A DNA stretch of 64,000 nucleotides, from positions 8,053,501 to 8,117,500 of the forward strand of contig CAUEEP010000743.1 of assembly GCA_958450365.1 (NCBI GenBank), written 5' to 3'. Positions within the stretch are counted from its first letter, which is position 1, and each line of letters opens with the position of its first letter. Under the pieces are notes generated by a model. It did not search any database. It was given only the letters and a program-made list of their open reading frames with translations, and was not told where the DNA came from. Of the stretch, positions 24,827-34,887 are shown piece by piece. Both the position numbers and the translations under genes were made by a program. The stretch comes from Mesorhabditis belari. Lineage: Eukaryota; Nematoda; Chromadorea; Rhabditida; Rhabditidae.

Positions 24827-25677
24827 GGCGAAAGAGCAATCGGCTTGCTATCACTCCCGCCCACCTAAACTTTAATTTTAATTTTAATTTAATTTTGAGC
24901 CTGTTGATCCTTGTTGATATTGATATTTTTGTAATTTAGAGTGAAAGCTGAGGTATTCAGCACATTTTCAATTTATGTGCACGTTAAAAAGATCAATATT
25001 AATAAGAAATTAACAAAAAACAATACATCAACACTCACCAAACGATGCGAAAGACGAATGACAAATCAATCGGCGTTTACGACGACATTGCTGCTGACTT
25101 CGTGAAAATCGTCCATGTAAACTAATCCAAAATTCAAATTTAGAGCTTTTGGGATAGTTTGAAAAAAGTTTGCGTGAATTAACTGTTCATGGGGGGGGAC
25201 GCATCACGACATTCAAGTACACGCAGCACCAAAGCACGTGAACTAATCCACCGGGTGACATGTGGTACTCAAATGCACAGTTGAATAAACAAAAAAGTTC
25301 AAAATCTTTGACTTGTGCACAGAAAATATCAAAGTTCTATAACTTTGATGAAAAAAATGTCATACATTGAACAATAACAAAATTACAAAACTGCAGTTAT
25401 CGTACGTTCGCATCAAAATCGACTCTGTAATCTGAGTTTTTAGAAGAAAGCTATTACATTTATGTTTCGTCAGATAGTCAGATAAATTTAGCTTTATTTT
25501 TAGCCTTTTTCCTTTACAAATCGTGCTTTAACAGCGATGACGTTTGATTTTCTTTCTCTGTTCTTTTTTCGAGATGTTTCTTCCCTTTTTTCCGCCCATT
25601 GTCCCCCTCTCTCAATCTCGGAAATTTCCTTATTTTGAACATAGAGGTCAAAAAGCTGACCGCAAAACATTGAGTCA
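24827..25677. other. Divergent promoter region
   Basis: 850 bp separating the starts of the PGAP2-like gene (-) and secreted gene C (+); probably holds both promoters. A short minus-strand frame near 25025-25105 can be read but contains a stop and has no consistent partner exon. A G8 run lies at 25192-25199. Confidence 0.5.
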
Positions 25678-26510
25678 ATGTCTTTGCTGAATAAATTCTG
25701 CTTGAAATCGAGTCTCCGAAATCTTTTTGCCCTCTTCTTTTTGGCAACTATTTCATACAGTTTTGACAACTCGGCGCTTCTCTTGAAACATTCAAAAATC
25801 TGTAAGTTTCGAGATTGTAAGACTTGATTCTTATCCTCAAACAACCAGGTGGTGATCCATTTGCTGATCCGATTTGGGTTCCCGTACTTGATTTGTGCCA
25901 GAAAAATTGTGATTCCTTGAAAGAGTTTTGTGTGGAAAATGAGGATCTCGAGCAAATGTGCAAAAGTTGTAAGTTTAAAACAACAGCAAGCAGTCAATGT
26001 TTTTAACAATCAACTTTTTTTCTAAATCTCTAGTACCTGATGCTTGCATCAAAATGATTGAGAGGGAATTGAAAGTGGAGAACTATAAAGCAGCCTTGCA
26101 AAGCTCGTAAGTTAATAGGAATGGAAAGTTGTAATGATTATAAAAGTAGAGAGAGTCCACGCACAACTCCATCCCAACAGAATCACAATTTGAAAAGTCC
26201 GAGGAAAAATGCGGTATATTCATTTATTTTATTTAGTGATTTGATTTATAGAGATCATACAAATGTCAAATTTAGTCAACAAATAGGAAACAAATGGTTT
26301 TTATATGGAAAAAGATGCCCACGAATAATCATCAAGGTGTGTTCAGGAAAAGAAAGTTTGTAATTGATCGAGCTTTCAGATCGAGCTCCTCCTGCTGATT
26401 TGTCGAATCCCCCACCCGGAGCTCTCGGTCTTTTCCCAATCTTTAGTATTCAAGAAGCTACCCCGAAAAGTTTTAACTTGATTTACTATTATAACTATAA
26501 CATAATTTAG
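25678..26510 (+). CDS. Gene C: secreted cysteine-containing protein, unknown function
   Basis: Six exons: 25678-25801, 25849-25968, 26034-26106, 26150-26213, 26276-26336, 26380-26510; phases agree, 190 residues. A hydrophobic signal peptide (RNLFALFFLATISYS, cleavage near residue 28) is followed by a Cys-rich segment with pattern C-x18-C-x3-C-x6-C-x9-C-x6-C (ICGDPFADP, LDLCQKNCDSLKEFC, QMC, DAC). A Ser/Pro/Asn-rich tail ends in YYYNYNII. The 5th exon is the least certain junction. It does not align clearly with genes D/E, but shares their secreted, Cys-rich character and strand, and lies only 291 bp upstream of gene D, so co-transcription is possible. No known family recognised. Confidence 0.7.
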
Positions 26511-26801
26511 ATTAAAAGATCACTTATCTTGGTGATTATAATGGATCTCAACATTGTGTTTCATTTTGCTCTATCAATATATTGGTCAACAACTCGACAA
26601 CAAACAGAAGCTTGAACAGCTAAACTTGTCCTTAAAAAAATTTTTCCATTTAAAATAAAGAAAATGATAAAAAGTGAGAGAGAGCTTTCTTGCGCGAATT
26701 TCTCTCATTGATAAATATCATAAGATTGCCCATATTTTCAATCAACACAAACACTCTCACCAAATACTCAAATCAATTCACAAAAAAAATCGCGCTGATC
26801 A

Positions 26802-28066
26802 ATGCTTTTTTGGGTGATTTGGAGTGGATTTTGTGTGTTTTCTCTGAACGGAATCTCGGCTCGACATCATCTCGAAGATGAAGATGATCTCACCAACATA
26901 CCCACGATACATGAAGGTTTTTCTTTTCAAAGAAATAAAAAGCTTTTCAAATTCCCCCAACTTTCTCTTTAGCTTCACATGTGGGTGGATCAACAGATCT
27001 ATTGATTGTGCCACTTGAAGGAGATCAACGCGTTGTCCTTCCATCAGACACTCCAACAGTTCCCCCAAAAGTTCAAAGACGAAAGCGAGAGGTGATCTTG
27101 TGATCTGAAATCTTGTGATCTTATTGTTTGTAAAATAATCTTTTATTTAGACAGTAACTGTAGGCTCTTATTGTAAATCTTATGGCCCGAACTTTGACTT
27201 TTTCTGTCCGAAGCTTGATGAACAGGTGAGTGAAATAAATAAACATCTATTTTAGTTTTATTTAGTCAAGCGATAATCGGAAAATTCTCGAGAAATTTTG
27301 CGCTCAATATAGAGAATTTTGCAAGAAAAAGCCAGTTGAAATGAGGTGGGTAAGGCTCAAGTTTAGTTAGCAAGGTAAGTTTAGGTAAGTTTAGTTCAGT
27401 TTAGTTAAGTTTAGCTCAGTTCAAGTTTAGCACTTTTATCAAGAAAAATTTAGCGAAGAACTTCCGGAAATTGAGTCTGCTGAAGTGACAAAAGCCCAAA
27501 CAAAACAGATGACAATGTTAGTGGAATTTGAAATTAATTGAACGAAAAAGTTTCACTTTAACTTTAAAAACGAAAACCTTTAAAATTCTAGAGGCAAGCC
27601 TCCACTTCCCACCGAAACTTCGGACGAAGCCTCAAAATGGGATGATGTTAGAGAATGGGAACCGGATCAAGCCGAAACAACACTGCTCTTGGTAAACAGG
27701 AACACCAATTCACCAATTACCAATTCCAGGCTAAAAAGCAGCACCCGTGCACTCCCGAATGTAATGTTGCCGTCCATCCTCATTGTACTCGAGAATGCAA
27801 ATGTAATTGTTGAACCAATTCCTTTACTCAAACTTTATCTAGGCGAATACGATAAGCCGAGAATGACGTATTTTTGCACGGGTCCTCTCGATAGACAGGA
27901 ACTTCATTGGTATTTTCTTTATTCAAATCTAAAGATAACACATGCACACAGGTGTCAAACATGGTTCTATCGATGTCCCCGACAATCACCTTTCCATCGC
28001 CGTGTTTGGGACGCTCAAGGGAGAACTTGGCCTGGAAGAGAAGGACTTTTGGAAGGATTGCAATAA
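26802..28066 (+). CDS. Gene D: secreted cysteine-rich proprotein, uncharacterised family
   Basis: Nine exons: 26802-26916, 26973-27091, 27151-27225, 27266-27345, 27454-27516, 27592-27691, 27730-27802, 27843-27909, 27952-28066; phases agree, 268 residues. Signal peptide MLFWVIWSGFCVFSLNGISA, an acidic propeptide-like region, then VQRRKRE (a furin-type site, about residues 74-80). The mature part has two Cys modules: GSYCKSYGPNFDFFC with LEKFCAQYREFC, then after a Glu/Thr/Pro linker HPCTPEC, HPHCTRECKC, FC, and WCQTWFYRCP. The same modules occur in gene E, supporting the frame of the last exon, where another reading frame is also open. The stop codon TAA (28064-28066) lies inside an AATAAA, a possible poly(A) signal. 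Function unknown. Confidence 0.8.
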
Positions 28067-29365
28067 ATACCTTTTTTTTTTCGAAAAAGCTATGGGAATT
28101 TGATCACTTGATGAAAAGTTCGCCTTGTCTAAAATGGGAATGAAAAGGAGAGAGTGGGTATGAGTGATGAGTGGGTATGAATGGGTATGAGTGATGATCT
28201 TCAAAGGTCGATCGGGTGATTGCAAAAAGACAAGAAACTGAAAGTGATCTCCACAAATGGCATTTTGTCTTTTTTTGTATCTAATTTCTCTTTTGTCGAC
28301 TTTCACAAAAAGCTTTTTTGGCTTTTTTTGGCAAAAAGCAAAAGGCCGGTTGGTGACTTTAAAAGAAGAACAATGGCGCCGGCGGTGCAAAAGCTGAACT
28401 TTGATGAATTTTACGTTGAGTTTCTTAAAAACGGCTATTGTTATCAATTTTTGTTAACTAGTATACTTCTATTGTACTAATCCTAAAACAACAAATCTCT
28501 AGCAGTAGTACGTTGAGGTTCAAAAGAAGAAAGATCGAGTTGATTTCTTAAGCAGAGAGCTCATTCAGCGATCGAGTTCCAATTGAAGGTGAGACTTCCA
28601 GCTGAGCCAAATGGGGGGGGATGTGATCAAAAAACGCACTGGCAAGTGTTGAATTATTACAAAATAATCATGCACCATCATTATTACAAAATGATCGAAA
28701 TTTGACAATGTTACACTTCAAATACAAGTCTTACACTTACTCTTAAATTGGTTTTTGAATTTACAAAAGAGAATAATAAGGCTAAAACAGCCAATGAAGA
28801 CTGAACTAAAAACGCAAGAGAGGATTCGAGTGACGGAGCTAGAACCTAGCTTGTTCACCTGTAGAGTAGTACCAGTCGGCCACCGAGCAGTTGGGGGGGC
28901 AGCTTGACTTCACCTTATGAAGTCCCCAAGAAATCTCCGCTCTATTTCTATTTTCCTTGCGATTGCAAAGGATTGGACAAAAATTAATTACAGATTCAGA
29001 TTCAGCTGCTCAAACTGGGTATGATGGCAGTCAAATTTCAAAAAAACCCATAATGATTCTATGCCCAATGAGTTCTCTTTCACAATGCACATAGGCGATC
29101 TTACGGTCTTTTGAATGACAAAATGGATACGAGCAGAAAAAAGGTGATTGAATGGCAATGGATAAAGAGACACAAAGAAACGGTTTGTCTGTGGTGGGAA
29201 AAGGAAAACTCAATCACTGTATGACTCTTATGATCACCCCCAGCCTTTCTTCATCTCACCTTCACCCTTTTGCCACGTTTCAAATCCTTTATAAACTTGT
29301 GACACCTATCATTTTCTTGATTTGATTTTTCTTGTGCTTTAGTTGGCTACTTGTTGCATAATTTA
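28067..29365. other. Intergenic region between genes D and E
   Basis: Contains atgggtatgagtgatgag repeats at 28150-28200. A possible short coding piece starts at ATG 28374 (MAPAVQKLNFDEF) with a second open segment at 28509-28584 (VQKKKDRVDFLSREL). Their splice junction could not be made convincing, so no gene is called. Confidence 0.4.
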
Positions 29366-29633
29366 TACCGTAAATACTGTAATAGTACCCCACCCCCATA
29401 ATGACGGTGCGGAGTGTTGCGTAGTTTAGCTTTGAACGAGTTTTTCTCGACACTGGTTTATGCTACAATGCGCTCTTAGGTATCAAAAAATAGCTGAAAT
29501 TCAGGGCTATTTTTTGATACCAAAGTCGCATTTTTTGAAAGTACGGGCGCTTTGAAAAAATGAAATACTAAAAAACTTTTGCGACTACGCGACTGTACGA
29601 GGGGGGTGGGGTACTATTACAGTATTTACGGTA
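29366..29633. mobile_element. TACCGTAAATACTGTAATAGTACCCC fold-back element, copy 2
   Basis: Nearly identical to 20121-20405 including the internal ggtatcaaaaaatagctga hairpin. Ends 45 bp upstream of the start codon of gene E. Confidence 0.9.
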
Positions 29634-29678
29634 GGTGTACAAAAACGAACCTTGGGTGTTTGCCGTATGAATCAATAG

Positions 29679-32600
29679 ATGAACCAAAAAACTTCATTCT
29701 TCATTTATTTAGTATTCATTGTTGATTTCGCGTTTGGACGTAAGTATTTCAAAGTTTTAGTTAACAATACTTAACAATATTTAGTGCCTTCTTTAGTTCC
29801 ATCGATCGCACCAGGTAACAATCAAAGTTGATGCTCTATTTTTGAGTTTAGGCCTCAATGTTGCTGATTTAACAAAAGGGATTCAACAACAAGTTGTCGG
29901 CATTGCTAAACAGTTTGTTCATTGTTTGACGTTGGAAAGCCACTTATAGAGTTCAACGTTTGAAAAGAGCTCAATTCACTGAAGATGCTGAGGAAGGAGA
30001 AGACCTTGATGAAGATAGATTCCGGAGTGGAGTAAGGGAAAGGATTTGGGAATAGCTAAGGAGAATATTCAGTTTATTCCGGAAGAGTCACCAGTCTCGG
30101 ATACAAGTAAAATCGAGGCACCAAAAGAGACGGCAACACCAGCGTTTAGCAGTGATCAGGCAGTGACTACAGAAGCCACCGTTCAATGGCAACCGGTTGA
30201 ATTTCTGATCTAAAAACTTAGAAAAAGATAATTACATTAAAAAATGGTAAATAAAGATTGAATTGACAAAAGTTTAGAGTTCTGATTCATCCGATCGCGG
30301 AATTGTGCATTTTGGGGACGATCGAGAAGAAACGGATGATCGTTTGTTGTTAATATCTACTAAAAGAGCAGTGTCTATCTGTCCGTCTGTACAGGCTTTT
30401 TCTCAGCTGTCTTTGGGCCAAAAAAACTGAAATTGTTTAAAAAGTCTTAAAATCTAATATAGTTGTGTCATTTAAATCAAAATATCAAAAACAAGTGGCA
30501 CTAGCGGGTCGAACCAGGGACAGAGAGACCAATAGACAAGCGTGCTTGACTTGATTTGACTGCGCCAACAGACTAGCGTTTCAAAACATCCCCATAACAG
30601 TCGGCTGGTAAACAATAGAGCAATTTTCTAGATATCGATCAATCCGAAGGTGATACGGTGACATTATTCAAAGGAGATAAAGGATCATATTGCACTCGTT
30701 ACGAGCAACATTTCTCTTTTTTACTGCGTCGGCGACGTGGACAAGAGTGCACCGGATGCTGTTCAAGTCTTTGCTTTTAAAATTTATTCAATCTTCATCA
30801 AATTTCAGGTTTTAGAGCAATTTTGTCCATCGTACAAGAAGAATTGCCCCGACAAAGCGACAGGGTAAGGTTTTTTGGAGTAACAAAAAATGCTCTAAAA
30901 TTTAGAAGTGGCAACTTTGGCACTTGGCCAGCGAATCCTTTCAGCAAGGAAATCACAGTAAACAAGTGAGCTCTGATTTTTTTGTGTGTATTCTTATTGT
31001 ATTGTATTCTTTGTGTGTTCTTATTTTTTCTGTATTCTTATTGTTAGGCCACCGTCAGAGGATGAGGATGAACCACCGCCAAATCTCACAAAACACGAAC
31101 GCTATACTCTTTATATGAAGGTTCGTTTTCGAATTCTCTCGAAAAATTCTCAACTTTCAAATTTCGAAAAAAACCTTTAGCGTCGTGTTCCGTGCAAACA
31201 GGATTGCGATCAGCGAATCTATCCTCATTGCACTGATGAGTGCAAATGTGATTATGCCTATCCATCCGTTCAGAAATTCTGCAATCCGCCTCCATTACCA
31301 CTTTTCCTTCAAACATGCCGGTAAATTGAATGGGAAAAAATTTTCTCCAAAGAAATCTAGAATCTGGTACAATCAATGCCCGAAATACGAGCAATATCAC
31401 TATGCCTCACAATATATTTATTCGAAAGCCGAAAAGGGAAAAGTGTTGCGTGGGGTTTAAGAAAATGACTTTAAATGGAAAAGATTTCCAGCGGGAATTG
31501 TACCGAAACCGGTCAATCCATACAACATTCCACAGCCAGGCCCAGCTGTGAGTGCTCCATTAGGTCGAAGTCGAGTCCGAGCAGCTGCATCGAGATCTTT
31601 AGCTCCACGATATGTCATTTTTTCAAATAAAACCAAAGTAATTCTATTTCAGGAAGAGGAGACTCGAAAAGTTGCATCAACGTAAGCGATTGAGTTTTGA
31701 ATTTAATTATTGGCTTGTCCAGTTATGATGCGCGTTTTCTTACTATTTTGTAAATTTCTCAAGATACCGAAATCAAGAAAAAGATATATTAGGTTGGTAA
31801 AAAAGAAATGCGCGTTTTCGTTAAAAGTTTATTTTATTATAAAAACAAGATAACAATACATTAATCCAAAAGGTATTCGCCATCTGCATCAATGACTTGT
31901 CGCCAATGTTCACGCAGAGAATGGATGCCCTTCTTGAAGAACTCGACCGGCTGCGACTCGAAGAAGTTGGACACCCAAATTTAGACCTCGTCGCGGTTCT
32001 TGAGCTTTTTCTTGGCCAAGGAGTGGTGCATTGATCGGAACAGATGGTAGTCGGAAGGCGCCAAGTCTGGGTTGTATGGCGGATGAGACAGGACTTCCCA
32101 GCCCATTTCTTCAATTTTCTGCCGGGTGATTTTTGCGACATGCGGCCGAGCGTTGTCGTGGAGGAATTTTGTCGACGCCGTATCCACACCTTGACGTCGC
32201 AGCGCCTGGTCCACGCGGTCCAATTGGCCTTGGTAGAGGTTCGCCGTAACTGTTTGACCCGAATCCAGAACCTCAAAGTACACCAGGCCTTTACTGTTCC
32301 ACTAAACACAAAACATCACCTTTTTCCGTGGATTTTCGGTTTTGGAGTCGGTTTTGGAGCTTCACCGGGGTCCAACCACTGCCGCTTTCTTGCTGTGTTG
32401 TCGTATTGGATCCACTTCTCATCCGACGTAACAATGGAGTCAAAAAACCCACGGTTCTTGGCGCGGTGAGTGAGAATTCCGGCGATTGCGATGCGTGTCG
32501 CCTTGTTTGCGTCGGATAGCTTATGCGGTACCCATTTTCCGCATCTATTCGTCTTTCCCATGCCATGCAGATGGTTCTCAATAGTGACATGAGTGCAGCC

Positions 32601-34286
32601 GAACTGTTCTGCCAGGTCGCGAGTGGTTTGGTGTGGATCCGACTCAATGGCTTCCTTCAATGCGTCGTTGTCGATGATTTGAGGTCGACTCCCGTGTTTT
32701 TGGTCTTCCAAGCTTTCGTCGCCGTCTTGGAAGCGCTGGAACCATCGTTTACACTGACTTTCGGATAGAGCATCTTCGTCAAACAACTGAGATAGAGCGC
32801 GATGAGCTTCAGCAGCCGATTTGCCTTGCTTAAATTCATACCACAAGCAGGCCCGCAAGCGAAATTTTTGGTTCGACATTTTCTAAACACTCTTTCTTGT
32901 AAAAAAACAAAGTAAACATAGACAAATTATATATCAAACGATGCGCAAGAACACGCTCTTTCCAATAGAATAAACTATTTAAAAAAATCTTTTACTGTGA
33001 ATAAAATACAAATCAACAAACACGACAAGCTGCTCCCTTTGTGCAGTCAATTTCCCAAAAAGTTGAATGAATTCAAAAGCTTTTTTTATCCCAAAATGTA
33101 GAGGAGACTTTCAGCTTTTGAATGATAGATAACACTCATATACATCTGTTCGATATCTTGAGAAACTTACAAAATCGTAAAAATGCGCATTCATAACTGG
33201 ACAACCCAATAGTTTTTATTAGAGAACCGAGAAGACACTCAGCACTAGCAGATGCAATTGAAATGAGTAAAAAGGAAGATCAACCGATTACAAAAACAAG
33301 AGATTTGTCTACTTTCAGAAGGTTTATAAGCTTAAAAACTTTCAAAAAACTTAGAGTAAAATTTAGAGTCCTTTATAATATGTATCGTCAAAAGTTGCAA
33401 CGAGAAAACGAATCAACAAATAAACAACGAAAATTGAGATATGAACGTAAAGCTTTAAAAGTTATCATAACAATTTTAGGGATGACACAACAAGCGAGCA
33501 TCCTCGCTCAGAAGCTTTAATTGTTCCACCCGATATTTCAGACAATTTCAAAAGAAAGCGCACAGCTAAGTAGAAATATAACTTTCAGCAAATAGTCTAG
33601 ATATTCTTCAGAGCAAGCCAGGGTTCAATCCCGATCATTCCCTCAGAAGCAGCCTATGGCTCTGGCGATGCTTTCAAAGATTTCGATGCATTCACCGATT
33701 CTCGTGGAGTTGCTCATAGACCTAGATCAAGAAGTCCATGGTCGAAGCCTGGTATGTTTTGACATTCTGAACTTTTTCTCTATTTCCCTAAAATTATTAG
33801 GTCTTTGGGAACCAAATCCGGACGATCCGCACAATCGTGATCACGCAAACAAATACTATTATCATCCAGAGTCGGTTACAGCTGATTGGGTGAATGGACA
33901 GGTGGGGACAAAAAGGATAATCAATGCTCATTTAAATTTGGTGACTGTGTTTTTTTAGTTGGCCTGGGGTGCTCATTGGGCTGTACCAGCAGCGGGGACG
34001 GGCGGCTCTGATGGATATTCTGTTGGTAGGTGATAACTTCTTTAGAAAAAACCGTCTACAAAACATTAAAACCAATTGTAGGTATATGTTGAATTCGATT
34101 TTGAAATCTTTTTAACAATGATTTTGCATTAGAATCATCAAATTAAATCATTAAATTACTAAAGAAATTCTAGTTTTTGCAACCAACCATTTATTCTATT
34201 CCCATATAAAGTCAGAAATAAAAACAATTTCAGCTCACTTCCCATCTCTTGGCCATTTCCTCAACATTCCTGATGATTACGATTAG
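29679..34286 (+). CDS. Gene E: paralogue of gene D with long C-terminal extension; carries lesions, possibly a pseudogene
   Basis: 5' block: 29679-29739, 29785-29814, 29852-29912, 29950-30031, 30073-about 30213. It gives a signal peptide (MNQKTSFFIYLVFIVDFAFG), a basic site (VQRLKR) and an acidic/Thr-rich stretch; a stop at 30211 falls at its end unless an earlier donor is used. Main block: 30632-30766, 30809-30864, 30906-30965, 31048-31120, 31181-31320, 31361 onward, up to 31681, then 33223-33321, 33480-33569, 33612-33751, 33801-33901, 33959-34025, 34234-34286. It repeats the gene D modules: GSYC, FYC, LEQFCPSYKKNC, PCKQDC, YPHCTDECKC, FC, TCRIWYNQCP. Then come about 200 residues absent from D, ending WGAHWAVPAAGTGG... 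and NIPDDYD. Odd: a one-base slip in a T6 run near 30716-30721 separates the two halves of one exon, and an in-frame TAA occurs at 31458. Downstream exons still keep phase, including across the mariner-bearing intron 31682-33222. Either recent decay or assembly error. Confidence 0.6.
30340..30420. repeat. Dispersed repeat segment (shared with 41907-41985)
   Basis: aaaagagcagtgtctatctg, ccgtctgtac and ctttttctcagct occur here and, inverted, at 41935-41980 next to a mariner remnant. A fragment of a mobile element in the intron between the two blocks of gene E. Confidence 0.65.
30495..30590 (-). other. tRNA-like remnant (Pol III box similarity)
   Basis: On the minus strand TGGCGCAGTC resembles an A box and GGTTCGACCC a B box, about 50 nt apart. 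A full cloverleaf cannot be drawn (the T stem mismatches), so this is a tRNA pseudogene or tRNA-derived repeat at best. Lies in an intron of gene E. Confidence 0.3.
31710..33215 (-). mobile_element. mariner insertion with nested terminal repeats
   Basis: Outer inverted repeats: left ttgtccagttatgatgcgcg at 31716, and right complement (gcgcattcataactggacaa) ending near 33206, extending inward about 50 bp (to tttctcaagata). A second mariner-type end, ttaggttggtaaaaaagaaa, lies inside at 31795 with no clear partner at the other side. The structure looks like one element inserted in, or recombined with, another. The whole unit lies in one intron of gene E and does not shift that gene's phase. Confidence 0.75.
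31861..32879 (-). pseudogene. mariner transposase, inactivated
   Basis: Starts MSNQKFRLRACLWYEFKQGK at 32879, with a helix-turn-helix N-terminal domain, KWVPHKL, and DD34D catalytic motifs: VTSDEKWI, HDNARPH, and PPYNPDLAPSDYHLF. It would end DADGEYLLD at about 31861. Lesions: a one-base frameshift near 32316 (after KPKIHGK), a TAG shortly after it (32302-32305 region), and a TAA after KNRDEV near 31980. Belongs to the Tc1/mariner superfamily, mariner family (DD34D). Non-functional as read. Confidence 0.92.
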
Positions 34287-34550
34287 TCATGACAGCTTTT
34301 TCGAGTGTTTATTTACAAAGTCTCACTCAAAATTATTTGTACTTATTGCGATAATATTTGACTCAAATAAAAGTGATGTTTGTTGAAAGAATGCTTGAAA
34401 CTACAACTGTACTTTTAAAGAAAAGCCTAAATTTAACTAAAGCTAAACAAGCTAAAGTTGAAATAATCTTTGAAAATGAAATAAAAATGAAAACAATGAA
34501 AAGATATTCCACTCTTTTACAACAAAATACAGAGGTTTCAAAAGGAAAAG

Positions 34551-34631
34551 AAATAAACAATGAATGGAAAAGAAATAAACAATGAATGGAAAAGAAATAG
34601 ACAATGAATGGAAAAGAAATAGACAATGAAT
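34551..34631. repeat. 20-bp tandem repeat
   Basis: About four copies of tgaatggaaaagaaatagac with slight changes, in the 34287-34887 intergenic region between gene E and the transthyretin-like gene. Nothing else supported there. Confidence 0.85.
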
Positions 34632-34887
34632 ATATAAATACTTTATTCAGAAAGAAATAAAGTGCGAAAACGACATGAAAAATGTACTAGATAAAAGATG
34701 ACAAAATCACTTAAAATGCAATGAAATAGCCCTTTTAAAATCAGACACGGAAAGAAAAAGAAAACGAAAACAATTTTTGTTTTTCAAAAAAGTGCAACCT
34801 CACTGATAAGAATCAAAATATGTATAAAAATCGTTAAACATATTTTATTTCAGCTTCAAACTTTCTGAAATTTCAATACTTTCTGAA

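Noticed and set aside
25021..25110. Minus-strand upstream exon for the PGAP2-like gene
   Set aside because: The frame hits stops before the downstream exon; the ATG at 24826 gives a complete protein without it.
25500..26009. 169-codon open frame on the minus strand
   Set aside because: It overlaps the well-supported exons 1-2 of gene C on the other strand and shows no domain or signal; a shadow frame.
27952..28143. Alternative frame of the last exon of gene D (VKHGSIDVPDNHLSIAVFGT...)
   Set aside because: The chosen frame (WCQTWFYRCP) aligns with gene E (CRIWYNQCP) and keeps splice phase.
28374..28587. Possible small two-exon gene (MAPAVQKLNFDEF... / VQKKKDRVDFLSREL...)
   Set aside because: No donor/acceptor pair gives a clean, phase-consistent join.
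33263..33520. Uninterrupted 85-codon frame in gene E (basic, MSKKEDQPITK...)
   Set aside because: Its second half is better explained as an intron (33322-33479), because splicing restores the frame of the downstream exons.
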